A stretch of 64,000 nt of DNA from Terrabacter sp. Ter38 (GTDB lineage: Bacteria > Actinomycetota > Actinomycetes > Actinomycetales > Dermatophilaceae): positions 186,001 to 250,000 of the forward strand of contig NZ_JALJRZ010000001.1 of assembly GCF_024519435.1 (NCBI RefSeq). Direction: 5' to 3'. The notes under the pieces were generated by a model. The model was not told the origin of the DNA and made no database searches. It worked only from the letters and a program-made list of their open reading frames with translations. Below are positions 16,513 through 25,052 of this stretch, piece by piece; the first letter of the stretch is position 1, and each line of letters begins with the position of its first letter. The translations under genes and the position numbers were made by a program.

Positions 16513-17094
16513 GTGTTCGGACGCAAGAAGACCCTCAACGACGACCTCGCACCCACGGCCTCGACCGACGCGTCGGCACGCCCCGGGGCGAAGAACCGGC
16601 CCACGCCGAAGCGGCGCGAGCAGGAGGCCCTCAACAAGCGTCCCCTCATCGTCACCGACCGCAAGGCCGCGACGAAGCAGGACAAGACGGCCCGCCGCGA
16701 GGCGATGGCCAAGCAGCGCGCCGGAATGATGACGGGTGACGAGAAGTACCTCCCCGCCCGCGACAAGGGCCCCCGTCGCCGGTTCATCCGCGACACGGTC
16801 GACGCCCGCTGGAACATCGGCGAGTTCATGCTGCCGATCATGCTCATCGTGCTGCTGCTCAGCTTCGTCCGCACGAACTGGGCACTGCTGCTCGTCTTCG
16901 TCCTCGTCTACGGCCTCATCCTCGTGGCCATCGGCGACGCCCTCCTCATGTGGCGCCGCACGCGCCGCAGGATGGACGACAGGTTCGGCGGCGCCGAGAA
17001 GGGCGACGCGTGGTACGCCATCATGCGCGCCTTCCAGATGCGCCGTACGCGGATGCCCAAGCCGCGGGTCGCCCGCGGCGAGCACCCCGCCTGA
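16513..17094 (+). CDS. DUF3043 membrane protein
   Basis: A 193-residue protein with a very basic, charged N-terminal half (KNRPTPKRREQEALNKR), two transmembrane helices at about residues 113-145, and a basic C-terminus. It matches DUF3043 (M. tuberculosis Rv2206), a conserved actinobacterial membrane family of unknown function. The GTG follows TAGAGT by 6 nt, so a leaderless start is likely. It ends 43 nt from the convergent beta-lactamase-fold gene. Confidence 0.9.
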   Translation: MFGRKKTLNDDLAPTASTDASARPGAKNRPTPKRREQEALNKRPLIVTDRKAATKQDKTARREAMAKQRAGMMTGDEKYLPARDKGPRRRFIRDTVDARWNIGEFMLPIMLIVLLLSFVRTNWALLLVFVLVYGLILVAIGDALLMWRRTRRRMDDRFGGAEKGDAWYAIMRAFQMRRTRMPKPRVARGEHPA

Positions 17095-17137
17095 CCAGCG
17101 CTTGCGGGGTCGGACGGGGTGAGGCCGACCGCCTCGG

Positions 17138-18511
17138 TCAGCCCTGCAGGTCGGCGAACGCCAGCGGCGCCCGCGTCACGGCATACGTCGCGAAGTAGAG
17201 CTTGTCGACGGACCCGTCGTCGGCACGTACGACCTCGAGCACCTCGCCGCGCTCCCGGCCCGACACGGCGCGGAAGCGGTCGGTGCCCTCAGCGGCATAC
17301 CGCGTCTCGGACAGCGGTTCGTCGTCGGCGAGCCGGGACCACAGCTCGCCACCGCGCACGAAGAACGTGATCGGCGACCCCTCCGACCACCACAGTCCGA
17401 GGAGCTCGGTCAGGGTGGGCTGTTCCGTCTCAGGCACCCACGCTGAGGTCAGTGTCGGCTCGGCGTCGACGACGGCCTCGACGAGGTCGGTCGCGAGTCC
17501 GAGCGTCAGAGCGCCGGAGGTGGCGTTGGCGAAGACGATCGCGCCGACACCGTCCGTGCGACGGACCCGCAGGCCGGTGAGGAAGCCCGGCATCGCGCCG
17601 CCGTGGCCGACGTAGACCCGGTCGCCGCGGCGGCCCATGCCGAAGCCGAGGCCGTAGGCCCCGCTCCAGCCGTCGACGTCGGTCATGATGATCGGCCGGC
17701 ACATCTCGTCCACGGTCTCGGGCCGCACGACCCGGTCGTCGGGGCTCGCGACGTAGGCGGCATAGCGCGCCATGTCGGCGACGGTCGACCACAGGCCGCC
17801 CAGCGGTGCCGTCGCGTTGAGCGTGAAGAGCGGCTCCTCGCTCGCGGTGCCGGCGTAGGGGTCGACCTGGTAGCCGAGTGCCCGGTCGTCGGCGGGCGTC
17901 AGGCCGGTGCGGTCCATCCCGAGCGGATCGAGCACCCGCTCCCGGACGACGTGCTCCCAGTCCCGGCCCGTGACGCGTTCGACCACCTGGCCGAGGAGGC
18001 CGTACGCGAGGTTCGAGTAGTGGAAGGCGTGGTGGGCGGGCAGCACCTGCTCCGCCTCCTCGACCCCGGCGAGGAACTCGTCGCGCTCGGGGGCCACGAG
18101 ACTCTCCCAGATGTTGCCGACCGGCTCGCGCTGCAGGCCAGAGGCGTGGGCGAGCATCTGCCGCAGCGGGACCCGTGCGTGCTTCGTCCCCGGCACGTAC
18201 GTCTCGAGCGCGTCGTCGAGGGCGAGCAGGCCCTCGTCGCGCAGCGACATGACGGTCAGGGCCGTGAACGTCTTCGTCACCGAGCCGATCATGAACTGCG
18301 TGTCGTCCGTGGCAAGCACGGGCTGCGACCCCAGCCGGGCGGACCCCACGTGCGCCGACCAGACGAGCGCGCCGTCGCGCACGACGCCGACGCTGACGCC
18401 GGGCGAGCGCCAGGCGCGCTGAGCCGTGACGACCCGGGCGAGCAGGTCGCGCTCGAGCCCCGCCGACAACGCCCTGTCCGACGGGCTGCCGGCGCCGTGC
18501 GACGCGCTCAC
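17138..18511 (-). CDS. Beta-lactamase-fold serine hydrolase (class C/AmpH-like)
   Basis: A 457-residue protein with the serine acyl-enzyme set: SVTK (SxxK), the YSN triad in HYSNLAYG, and GHGGAMPG (HGG in place of KTG). Such proteins act as esterases, DD-peptidases or peptidases; no signal peptide is visible, so it may be cytosolic. The last ~110 residues form a separate beta-rich segment often seen in these hydrolases. The GTG (18509-18511) overlaps the stop of the preceding 71-residue gene by 4 nt, so an open frame reaching 18604 is not used. Confidence 0.87.
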   Translation of the reverse strand: MSASHGAGSPSDRALSAGLERDLLARVVTAQRAWRSPGVSVGVVRDGALVWSAHVGSARLGSQPVLATDDTQFMIGSVTKTFTALTVMSLRDEGLLALDDALETYVPGTKHARVPLRQMLAHASGLQREPVGNIWESLVAPERDEFLAGVEEAEQVLPAHHAFHYSNLAYGLLGQVVERVTGRDWEHVVRERVLDPLGMDRTGLTPADDRALGYQVDPYAGTASEEPLFTLNATAPLGGLWSTVADMARYAAYVASPDDRVVRPETVDEMCRPIIMTDVDGWSGAYGLGFGMGRRGDRVYVGHGGAMPGFLTGLRVRRTDGVGAIVFANATSGALTLGLATDLVEAVVDAEPTLTSAWVPETEQPTLTELLGLWWSEGSPITFFVRGGELWSRLADDEPLSETRYAAEGTDRFRAVSGRERGEVLEVVRADDGSVDKLYFATYAVTRAPLAFADLQG

Positions 18512-18723
18512 TCCGCGGCCCGCAGGCTCATCGGGCCGTAGACGACGGTCTCGTTCTCGCGCAGGGTGACCGCCTCGACGCCCGCGTCGAGCAGCTCGCG
18601 CCACGACTCCCCCAGGTAGCTCTCGGCGTCGCTCTGGGTGGGGAACCCCGAGGTCGACACCCCCTCGCCCTCCACCGGGTTGCCGTGCGCATCGAGGAAC
18701 AGCCAGGACCAGTCAGCACTCAT
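18508..18723 (-). CDS. Small hypothetical protein upstream of the serine hydrolase
   Basis: A 71-residue acidic protein rich in aromatic residues at its start (MSADWSWLFLDAHGNPVEG). It contains an AESYLGESWRELLDAGVEAVTL segment; such short proteins are common and functionally unassigned in actinobacteria. ATG follows TAGGGT by 6 nt on the minus strand, and its stop overlaps the hydrolase GTG, so both come from one leaderless transcript divergent from the cobalamin riboswitch. Confidence 0.75.
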   Translation of the reverse strand: MSADWSWLFLDAHGNPVEGEGVSTSGFPTQSDAESYLGESWRELLDAGVEAVTLRENETVVYGPMSLRAAE

Positions 18724-18773
18724 GCGGCCACCCTAGTTGGCACGCCGTTTGACGGGCGGAGGCCCCGCGTGCG

Positions 18774-18893
18774 ACGGTTCGCCTAACCGAAGGACGATGG
18801 GGCAAGCCGGTGTGACTCCGGCGCTGACCCGCAACCGTGATGCCATCTCCAGCCGCAGTGCGGCCCGGGGTGACCAGCCGGAAAACCCGCGTC
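18774..18893 (+). promoter_or_regulatory. Cobalamin (B12) riboswitch
   Basis: The leader contains the conserved core ATGGGGCAAGCCGGTG, then TGACTCCGGCGCTGACC and CCGCAACCGTGATGCC, followed by a B12-box-like AGCCGGAAAACCCGC near 18876. This is the classic AdoCbl/cobalamin aptamer. About 110 nt follow before the first start codon, enough for an expression platform that occludes the ribosome site. It should repress the downstream transport and salvage genes when cobalamin is plentiful. Confidence 0.93.
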
Positions 18894-19000
18894 CCACCGG
18901 CTCCTTTGTCAGTCTGTCGTGGAATGCGGACCGGAGTCACCCCGCCGGGCCGGCAGCAGCCAGCAGACCCGACATGGTGTCCCACCGCGAGGAGGAAACC

Positions 19001-19744
19001 GTGTCCCCTGTCCGTCGTGCCCCGCTCCGAGTCGTGCTCGCCGCGCTCGTCGCCGCCTGCCTCTCGGCCCTCACCATCGCCCCGGCCCACGCCGCCGCGT
19101 ACCGCTACTGGGGCTTCTACCAGCTCTCGGACGGCGCCTGGACCTTCGCGCAGAAGGGCCCGGACCAGACGACCCCCAAGGACGGCAGCGTCGACGGCTG
19201 GCGCTTCGCGGTCGCCGACGAGGCCTCGACGCGCTACCCGCGCGCCGTCCTCACGTTCGAGCAGGTCTGTGGCACCACTGCGGCCGTGTCGGGCAAGAAG
19301 CGCGTCGGCCTCGTCGTCGACTTCGGCCGCCCGGCCGATGCCGCCGACGGCGCCACGCCGCCCGAGCCCAAGGCCCTGTGCGCGGTCGTCGCGACGGACG
19401 CCACGAGCGCCACGGTGCTCGCCGTCGCGGGTGACGTGCGCACGGAGAAAGGCCTCGTCTGCGGCGTCGACGGCTACCCCACGAGCGACTGCGGCGGTGC
19501 CGTCAAGGAGGTCAGCCCCGAGGCGAAGGCAGCCGACCAGCCGGTGACCATCGCGGCTCCGGCGGCCACACCGTCCGCGTCGGCCTCGACCCCGGCTGCC
19601 TCTGGCACCGACGTCGCCGCTGTGCCCACGTCCGGTACGTCGGGTGGGACCGTTGCGGCATACGTCATCGCGGGCCTCGTCCTCCTCGCGCTCATCGGCT
19701 ACCTGCTCGCGCGCTCGCGGTCGCGCGCCCGCCAGGACGGCTGA
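19001..19744 (+). CDS. Secreted C-terminally anchored protein of the B12 operon (SCO2321-like)
   Basis: A 247-residue protein with a signal peptide (LAALVAACLSALTIAPAHA, cleavage near residue 33), a ~140-residue extracellular domain starting YRYWGFYQL with paired cysteines, an Ala/Ser/Thr-rich stalk and a final transmembrane helix with basic tail. It resembles Streptomyces proteins that precede ECF transporter genes. Being first in a riboswitch operon, it may capture corrinoid at the surface; that role is inference. GTG at 19001 has GAGGAGG 6 nt upstream, so the longer open frame from 18737, which runs through the riboswitch, is rejected. Confidence 0.82.
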   Translation: MSPVRRAPLRVVLAALVAACLSALTIAPAHAAAYRYWGFYQLSDGAWTFAQKGPDQTTPKDGSVDGWRFAVADEASTRYPRAVLTFEQVCGTTAAVSGKKRVGLVVDFGRPADAADGATPPEPKALCAVVATDATSATVLAVAGDVRTEKGLVCGVDGYPTSDCGGAVKEVSPEAKAADQPVTIAAPAATPSASASTPAASGTDVAAVPTSGTSGGTVAAYVIAGLVLLALIGYLLARSRSRARQDG

Positions 19745-19759
19745 GGAGCCACGACGAGC

Positions 19760-20845
19760 GTGGCGCGACTCCAGCGCAAGGCCCGGCTCCAGCACCCCGC
19801 AGCCTGGTGGCTGTGGGGGCTGGGCCTGGCCACCGCTGCGTCGCGCACGACCGACCCGGTGCTGCTGCTGCTCGTCATCGGGGTCTGCCTGCTCGTCGTC
19901 GACGAGCGCCACGACCCGGCAACGGTCAACCCGCTGCCCGCCTTCCTCGCCATCGGCGCCGCTGTCGTCGCGTTCCGCATCGTCATGACGGCCCTGCTCG
20001 GCAACGGCATCGTCGGTGAGACCGTCGTCCTGACCCTGCCGAGCGTGCCGTTGCCGGACTGGGCGGCGGGCGTGCGCGTCGGCGGGACGGTGACGCTCGA
20101 GTCCCTGCTGTATGCCGCCTACGACGCCCTGCGCCTCGCCGCGGTCCTCGCGTGCCTCGGTGCCGCCAACGCGTTGGCGAGCCCGCGTCGCCTGCTGAGA
20201 TATCTGCCCGCCACGCTCTACGACGTCGGCACGGCCGTCGTCGTAGGGCTGACATTCGCACCGCAGCTGCTGACCGACGCCCGCGAGGTGCGCGCGGCGC
20301 GTACGCTGCGCGGTCGCGACGGCCGCGGCCTGCGCGAGATGGCGCGGCTCACCGTACCCGTGCTCGAGACGGCCTTCGAGCGGTCGCTCGGGCTGGCGGC
20401 GTCGATGGAGTCCCGGGGCTACGGTCGCGCCGTCCGCTCCACGACGACGAGCCGTCGGACCGCGACGGGGCTCGCCCTCGCCGGCCTCGTCGGCGTCCTC
20501 GCCGGTCTCTACGGTCTCCTCGACTCCTCCGCCGGCGGGGTGCTCGGGCTGCCCGTCCTCGTGCTCGGCACGCTCCTCGCCGGCTCGAGCCTGCTCGTCG
20601 GTGCGTCGCGCGATCCCCGGTCGGGTCACCGGCGCGACCGCTGGACGTGGACCGAGACCGTGACGGTCGTCGCGGGCGCCGTGCCCGGCGCGGTTCTCGT
20701 CGTCGGTTCGGTGCAGGGATGGGAGGGCATCGTGCCGAGCCAGCGGGCCGAGCTGCCTGCCGTGCCGCTCATCGCGGTCCTCGCGCTGCTCGTGGCCGCC
20801 ACCCCCGCCTGGCTGTCGCCCCGTCCCCGGGAGGTCGCACCGTGA
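19760..20845 (+). CDS. ecfT: ECF transporter transmembrane component (EcfT)
   Basis: A 361-residue membrane protein with about seven or eight helices. The cytoplasmic coupling helices carry AARTLRGRDGRG and the EcfT hallmark SRGYGR in AASMESRGYGRAV near residue 220, which contact the two ATPases. It scaffolds S component and ATPases in energy-coupling-factor importers. It starts 15 nt after the secreted protein gene and its stop overlaps the ATPase GTG by 4 nt. Corrinoid or cobalt specificity is inferred from the riboswitch and cobU/cobS. Confidence 0.9.
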   Translation: MARLQRKARLQHPAAWWLWGLGLATAASRTTDPVLLLLVIGVCLLVVDERHDPATVNPLPAFLAIGAAVVAFRIVMTALLGNGIVGETVVLTLPSVPLPDWAAGVRVGGTVTLESLLYAAYDALRLAAVLACLGAANALASPRRLLRYLPATLYDVGTAVVVGLTFAPQLLTDAREVRAARTLRGRDGRGLREMARLTVPVLETAFERSLGLAASMESRGYGRAVRSTTTSRRTATGLALAGLVGVLAGLYGLLDSSAGGVLGLPVLVLGTLLAGSSLLVGASRDPRSGHRRDRWTWTETVTVVAGAVPGAVLVVGSVQGWEGIVPSQRAELPAVPLIAVLALLVAATPAWLSPRPREVAP

Positions 20846-22464
20846 TCACCTTCGAGCACGTGTCGGTGCAGTATGCCGACGCTCCTGCGCCCAGCCTCCG
20901 CGACGTCACGCTCGAGATCCCCGAGGGCGAGCTCGTCCTCGTCGTCGGCCCCACGGGCAGCGGCAAGTCCACCCTGCTGCGCACCATCAACGGGCTCGTC
21001 CCGCACTTCAGCGGCGGCACGCTCACCGGGCGCGTCACCGTCGACGGGCTCGACACGGCCGGGCACCGTCCTCGCGACCTTGCGACGGTCGTCGGCCTCG
21101 TCGAGCAGAACCCGTCCTCGACCTTCGTCACCGACGTCGTCGAGGACGAGGTCGCCTACGGCATGGAGACGATGGGTCTGGACTCCACGACGATCCGCCG
21201 CCGCGTCGAGGAGACGCTCGACCTCTTCGGGCTCACGCCGCTGCGCGGGCGGGCGTTGCGCACCCTCTCGGGTGGCCAGCAACAGCGGGTCGCGATCGCC
21301 GCACTCTTCGCCGCCGGCCCTCGAGTGCTCGTGCTCGACGAGCCGACGTCGGCGCTGGATCCCGTTGCGGCAGAAGAGGTCCTGGCCTCGCTCCACCGCA
21401 TCGTGCATGACCTCGGGGTCACCGTCGTGCTGGCCGAGCACCGGCTCGAACGCGTCGTGCACCACGCCGACCGCGTCGTCCTCGTCGACGAAGGACACGT
21501 TTCCGAGCTGCTCGACCCCGCCGAGGCGATGCTCCGCTCCCAGATCTACCCGCCCGTCGTCGGCCTCTCCCGCCTCGTCGGGTGGTCGCCGACGCCGCTC
21601 TCCATCCGCGACGCGCGCCGCAAGGCGGCGGCCCTGCGCGATGCCCTCGGCACGAGCACACCGCGCCCCGTGGCAGACCTCAGGGTGATCGGTCCCGCCG
21701 ATGCGGTCATCGTCGACCGCCTTCGTGTCTCGCGCGGCGGCCGGATCGTCCTCGACGGCGTCGACCTCGCAGTGGCCCGCGGCTCGGTGACGACCCTCAT
21801 GGGCCGCAACGGCGCGGGCAAGTCGACGCTCCTCGGCGCCATCGCGGCCCAGCACCGGCTGGTCGGCGGGACGGTGCGCGTCGGGGCCGAAGGCGTCGAT
21901 CCGCACGCGAGGTCCGCCCGCGAGCGCGTGCGCACCGTCGGGCTCGTCCCGCAGCAGCCCGAGCTGCTCCTCTACGCCGACACCGTGGCGGCCGAGTGCA
22001 CCGCGGCCGACGCGGACTTCGGCGCCGCCCCGGGCACGGCCCGCGGCCTGCTCGACCGCATCTCCGGAGGCATCGACCCCGCGGTCCACCCGCGCGACCT
22101 CTCCGAGGGCCAGCGGCTCGAGCTCGCCCTGGCCGTCATCCTCTCGGGGTCGCCCGAGGTGCTCCTGCTCGACGAGCCGACGCGCGGCCTCGACTACGGC
22201 GCGAAGAAGCGGCTCGGCGAGATGCTCACCGGACTGGCGGCCCAGGGCACGACCGTGCTGCTCGCCACCCACGACGTCGAGCTCGCGGCCGAGGTCGCCG
22301 ACCGTGTCGTCATCCTCGCCGATGGTGAGGTCGTCACCGACGGCCCGGCACGCGAGGTCCTCGCGTCCTCGCCGGCGTTCGCCCCTCAGGTGACGAAGGT
22401 GCTCCTCCCCCAGACCTGGCTCACCGTGGCCGAGGTCGCCGGCGCCCTTGCGAGGATCGCATGA
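20842..22464 (+). CDS. Fused ECF transporter ATPase (EcfA1-EcfA2)
   Basis: One 540-residue protein contains both nucleotide-binding domains. Domain 1: Walker A GPTGSGKST near residue 37, signature LSGGQQQR, Walker B VLVLDEPTSALD. Domain 2: Walker A GRNGAGKST near residue 325, signature LSEGQRLE, Walker B VLLLDEPTRGLD. Both catalytic Glu residues are present, so both sites look competent. A linker of about 60 residues joins them. Overlaps of 4 nt with genes on both sides indicate tight translational coupling. Confidence 0.93.
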   Translation: MITFEHVSVQYADAPAPSLRDVTLEIPEGELVLVVGPTGSGKSTLLRTINGLVPHFSGGTLTGRVTVDGLDTAGHRPRDLATVVGLVEQNPSSTFVTDVVEDEVAYGMETMGLDSTTIRRRVEETLDLFGLTPLRGRALRTLSGGQQQRVAIAALFAAGPRVLVLDEPTSALDPVAAEEVLASLHRIVHDLGVTVVLAEHRLERVVHHADRVVLVDEGHVSELLDPAEAMLRSQIYPPVVGLSRLVGWSPTPLSIRDARRKAAALRDALGTSTPRPVADLRVIGPADAVIVDRLRVSRGGRIVLDGVDLAVARGSVTTLMGRNGAGKSTLLGAIAAQHRLVGGTVRVGAEGVDPHARSARERVRTVGLVPQQPELLLYADTVAAECTAADADFGAAPGTARGLLDRISGGIDPAVHPRDLSEGQRLELALAVILSGSPEVLLLDEPTRGLDYGAKKRLGEMLTGLAAQGTTVLLATHDVELAAEVADRVVILADGEVVTDGPAREVLASSPAFAPQVTKVLLPQTWLTVAEVAGALARIA

Positions 22465-23318
22465 CCGCGCGCCGGGTCATTCCGCTGCGCTGGCCGGCGG
22501 TCGTCGCCGTCGCGGTGGTCGGCCTCGTCGGGCTGGTCGCGTTCACGTGGCCCTTCTTCGTCACCGGGGACTTCGCGCGCGACCACGGCAACGACGCGCC
22601 CTGGCTCTTCGCCGTGCTCCTCGGGCTGCTCGCGGTCGTCTGCCTCGCGGAGGTCACCGCCGGGCGCCTCGACGCCAAGACGATCGCCGTCCTTGGTGTG
22701 GCCGCAGCGGCCGGCGGTGGGCTGCGCCTGCTCAGCGCCGGCACCGCGGGACTCGAGCCGATGTTCTTCGTCGTCATCGTGGCCGGGCGCGTGCTCGGGC
22801 CGGGGGTCGGCTTCGTCTCAGGCGCCCTCGCCGTCACGACGGGTGCCCTGCTGACGGGCGGGGTCGGCCCGTGGCTGCCCTTCCAGATGATCTGCGCCGG
22901 CGGCATCGGGCTCGGTGCGGGTCTGCTGCCGGCCCGCGCGGGAGGGCGCACCGAGCGGTGGGTCCTCGCCGCATACGCCCTCGTGACGGGACTTGCCTTC
23001 GGGCTCTTCATGAACCTCTGGTTCTGGCCCTTCCTCGGGAGCAACGCGCCCATCGGGATGGGCTTCGTCCCCGGAGCGCCGCTCTCGGAGAACCTCGCCC
23101 ACTACGGCCTCTTCTACCTCGCGACGTCCCTGGCGTGGGACCTGCCGCGGGGCGTGCTCAACGCGGTCCTCGTCCTGCTGGCCGGTCCGGCACTGCTCCG
23201 CGTCTTCCGCCGCGGCGCCCGACGGGCGGCCTTCGGGGTGCCGGTCGTCTTCGAGCCGACACGGGCAGCGGGCGCCGACGCCGAGTCACCGCTGCAGGGC
23301 GCCGGGGGCACCCGGTGA
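22461..23318 (+). CDS. ECF transporter S component, probably for corrinoid/cobalamin
   Basis: A 285-residue protein with six or more hydrophobic helices and the S-component-like AGRVLGPGVGFVSGALAVTTG segment, where small residues allow packing on EcfT. It should bind the vitamin outside and topple with EcfT. Substrate is inferred from the cobalamin riboswitch upstream and cobU/cobS downstream; it resembles the CbrT-type S components by context rather than by a motif I can cite. ATG overlaps the ATPase stop by 4 nt. Confidence 0.85.
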   Translation: MTARRVIPLRWPAVVAVAVVGLVGLVAFTWPFFVTGDFARDHGNDAPWLFAVLLGLLAVVCLAEVTAGRLDAKTIAVLGVAAAAGGGLRLLSAGTAGLEPMFFVVIVAGRVLGPGVGFVSGALAVTTGALLTGGVGPWLPFQMICAGGIGLGAGLLPARAGGRTERWVLAAYALVTGLAFGLFMNLWFWPFLGSNAPIGMGFVPGAPLSENLAHYGLFYLATSLAWDLPRGVLNAVLVLLAGPALLRVFRRGARRAAFGVPVVFEPTRAAGADAESPLQGAGGTR

Positions 23319-23911
23319 GCCACCCGCACGCAGCCCGCACGACGACCCTCGTCACGGGGCCCGTGCGCAGTGGTAAGAGCCGCCACGCCGAGGACCTCGT
23401 CGCGGACCACGAGGACGTCACCTACGTCGCGACCGGGCGCCGGGCCGATGCGTCCGACCCGGAGTGGAGCCGGCGCGTCGAGGGCCACCGGACCCGCCGA
23501 CCCGAGACGTGGCGGACCCTCGAGACGACGGACGTCGCCGGTGTGATCGACGCCGCCACCGGGCCGGTCCTCGTCGACTGCCTCGGCACCTGGCTCACGG
23601 CCCTCGTCGACGACGCCGGGTGGGACGACCTCGTGGCCGCGGCCGACGCCGTGCGCCGCGAGGGCGATCGGCTCGTCGAGTCGCTCTGCGCCACAAGGGT
23701 GCCCGTCGTCATCGTGACGAACGAGGTCGGGTGGTCGCTCGTGGCGACGACAGCCTCCGGACGTCTCTTCCAGGACGAGCTGGGCCGCCTCAACGCCCTC
23801 GTCGCGACGGTGGCGTCGCGCGTGCATCTCGTCGTCGCCGGACGCGTCGTCGACCTCAGCGACGCCCCTGTCGTGCCCCGCGAACCCCGGCCGAGGACGC
23901 TCGATGCGTGA
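23315..23911 (+). CDS. cobU: Adenosylcobinamide kinase/guanylyltransferase
   Basis: A 198-residue bifunctional enzyme: phosphorylates adenosylcobinamide and then attaches GMP. P-loop GPVRSGKSRHAE at residue 14, the VTYVATGR strand, and VIVTNEVGWSLV with the conserved Asn-Glu are all present; the GMP-accepting His lies in RVEGHRTRRP. GTG overlaps the S-component stop by 4 nt, and the gene overlaps cobS by 8 nt. It links imported cobinamide to coenzyme assembly. Confidence 0.95.
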   Translation: MSHPHAARTTTLVTGPVRSGKSRHAEDLVADHEDVTYVATGRRADASDPEWSRRVEGHRTRRPETWRTLETTDVAGVIDAATGPVLVDCLGTWLTALVDDAGWDDLVAAADAVRREGDRLVESLCATRVPVVIVTNEVGWSLVATTASGRLFQDELGRLNALVATVASRVHLVVAGRVVDLSDAPVVPREPRPRTLDA

Positions 23912-24710
23912 CGCCTGGCGTCTGGCGTTCGGCACCTTCACCGCGCTTCCCGTCGGGCGCCCGGAGCACGTCACCGCCGTCGTGCTCGGCCGCGCCATGC
24001 TGCTCGCACCGACGACGACGGCGCCCGCGCTCCTCGCCTGGGTCGTCTTGGGCACGGTGGCGTCGACGGGGTGGGCTCCCGCCGGCGTCGTGGCCGTGCT
24101 GGCCATCGTCGTCACGGCGCTGCTGTCGCGGGCGCTGCACCTCGACGGGCTCGCGGACCTCGCCGACGGCCTCACCTCCGGGCACGACCCCGCGCGGTCG
24201 CTCGAGGTCATGCGACGCGGCGACACCGGCCCGGCCGGTGCTGCGGCGGTCGTCCTGGCCCTCCTGCTCGACGCCGCCTGCCTTGCCGTCCTGCTCGCGG
24301 GGGCGCTCGGCACGGCGTTGGCCGTCGTGGCCCTCGTGGCGAGCCGGCTCGCGTGCGCGGTGTGCGCGCGGGACGGCATACCTCCGGCCCGTGCTGACGG
24401 GCTCGGTCAGGGCGTCGCCGGCACCGTGTCCCGGGCGCAGCTGCTGGGGCTCGTCGGCGCGGTCGCCCTTCTGGCCGGCCTCGGGGTCGCGGGTCTGTCG
24501 GGCGTGCTCGGCGCGGCGTCGTGGAGCGCCGGCCTCGGCGCCGTCGCCGTCGTGCTCGTCACGGTGGCCGGTGCGGTCGTGACCCGACGGCACGCGGTGC
24601 GACGCCTGGGTGGGGTGACGGGAGACGTCATCGGCGCTGCGATCGAGGTCGCCCTCGCCGCCGGCCTCGTCGCGGCCACTGTGGTCGTCACGGTCCTCCC
24701 CCACCGGTAA
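23904..24710 (+). CDS. cobS: Adenosylcobinamide-GDP ribazoletransferase
   Basis: A 268-residue integral membrane enzyme that joins alpha-ribazole to adenosylcobinamide-GDP, the last ring-assembly step. FGTFTALPVGRP at the N-terminus, HLDGLADLADGLTSGHD with the metal-binding acidic cluster, and LEVMRRGDTGPAG are diagnostic. Seven or so helices follow. It is the last gene of the riboswitch operon; the 32-bp repeat arrays begin at the stop codon. Confidence 0.95.
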   Translation: MRDAWRLAFGTFTALPVGRPEHVTAVVLGRAMLLAPTTTAPALLAWVVLGTVASTGWAPAGVVAVLAIVVTALLSRALHLDGLADLADGLTSGHDPARSLEVMRRGDTGPAGAAAVVLALLLDAACLAVLLAGALGTALAVVALVASRLACAVCARDGIPPARADGLGQGVAGTVSRAQLLGLVGAVALLAGLGVAGLSGVLGAASWSAGLGAVAVVLVTVAGAVVTRRHAVRRLGGVTGDVIGAAIEVALAAGLVAATVVVTVLPHR

Positions 24711-24838
24711 CCGTCGAGAGGCCACGTTCGGCCGGGTCCCTCCCGTCGAAAGGCCACGTTCGGCCGGGTCCCTCCCGTCGAAAGGCCACGTTCGGCCGCA
24801 TCCTTGATGTCGAGGGGCCACGTTTGGACGAGCCAGAC
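24711..24838. repeat. Left 32-bp tandem array (four units)
   Basis: Units begin at 24711, 24743, 24775 and 24807, an exact 32-bp period. Each starts (C)CGTCGA and contains AGGCCACGTTCGGCCG; the fourth is the most diverged. The first unit begins directly after the cobS stop. The unit is the approximate reverse complement of that in the right array. Confidence 0.9.
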
Positions 24839-24848
24839 TGGCGCTAAA

Positions 24849-25047
24849 GGCGGCCGGTCGTGGCTTCTCGACGGTTGCCGGGCGGCGGGTCGTGCCCTCT
24901 CGACGGTTGAGGGGCGGCCGGTCGTGGCCTCTCGACGGTTGAGGGGCGGCCAGTCGTGGCCTCTCGACGGTTGCCGGGCGGCCGGTCGTGGCCTCTCGAC
25001 GGTTGAGGGGCGGCCGGTCGTGGCTTCTCGACGGTTGAGGGCGGCGG
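24849..25047. repeat. Right 32-bp tandem array (six units), inverted relative to the left
   Basis: CTCGACGGTT recurs at 24867, 24899, 24931, 24963, 24995 and 25027, an exact 32-bp period. Units contain GGCCGGTCGTGGC and GGTTGAGGGG or a GGTTGCCGGG variant. The core CGTGGCCTCTCGACGG is the reverse complement of the left array's core. The array ends a few bases from the stop of the minus-strand gatD-like gene. There are no unique spacers, so it is not CRISPR. Confidence 0.9.
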
Positions 25048-25052
25048 GTCGG

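Noticed and set aside
24711-25047. CRISPR array
   Set aside because: Repeats are contiguous at 32 bp with no unique spacers, and the two blocks are inverted; no cas genes are nearby.
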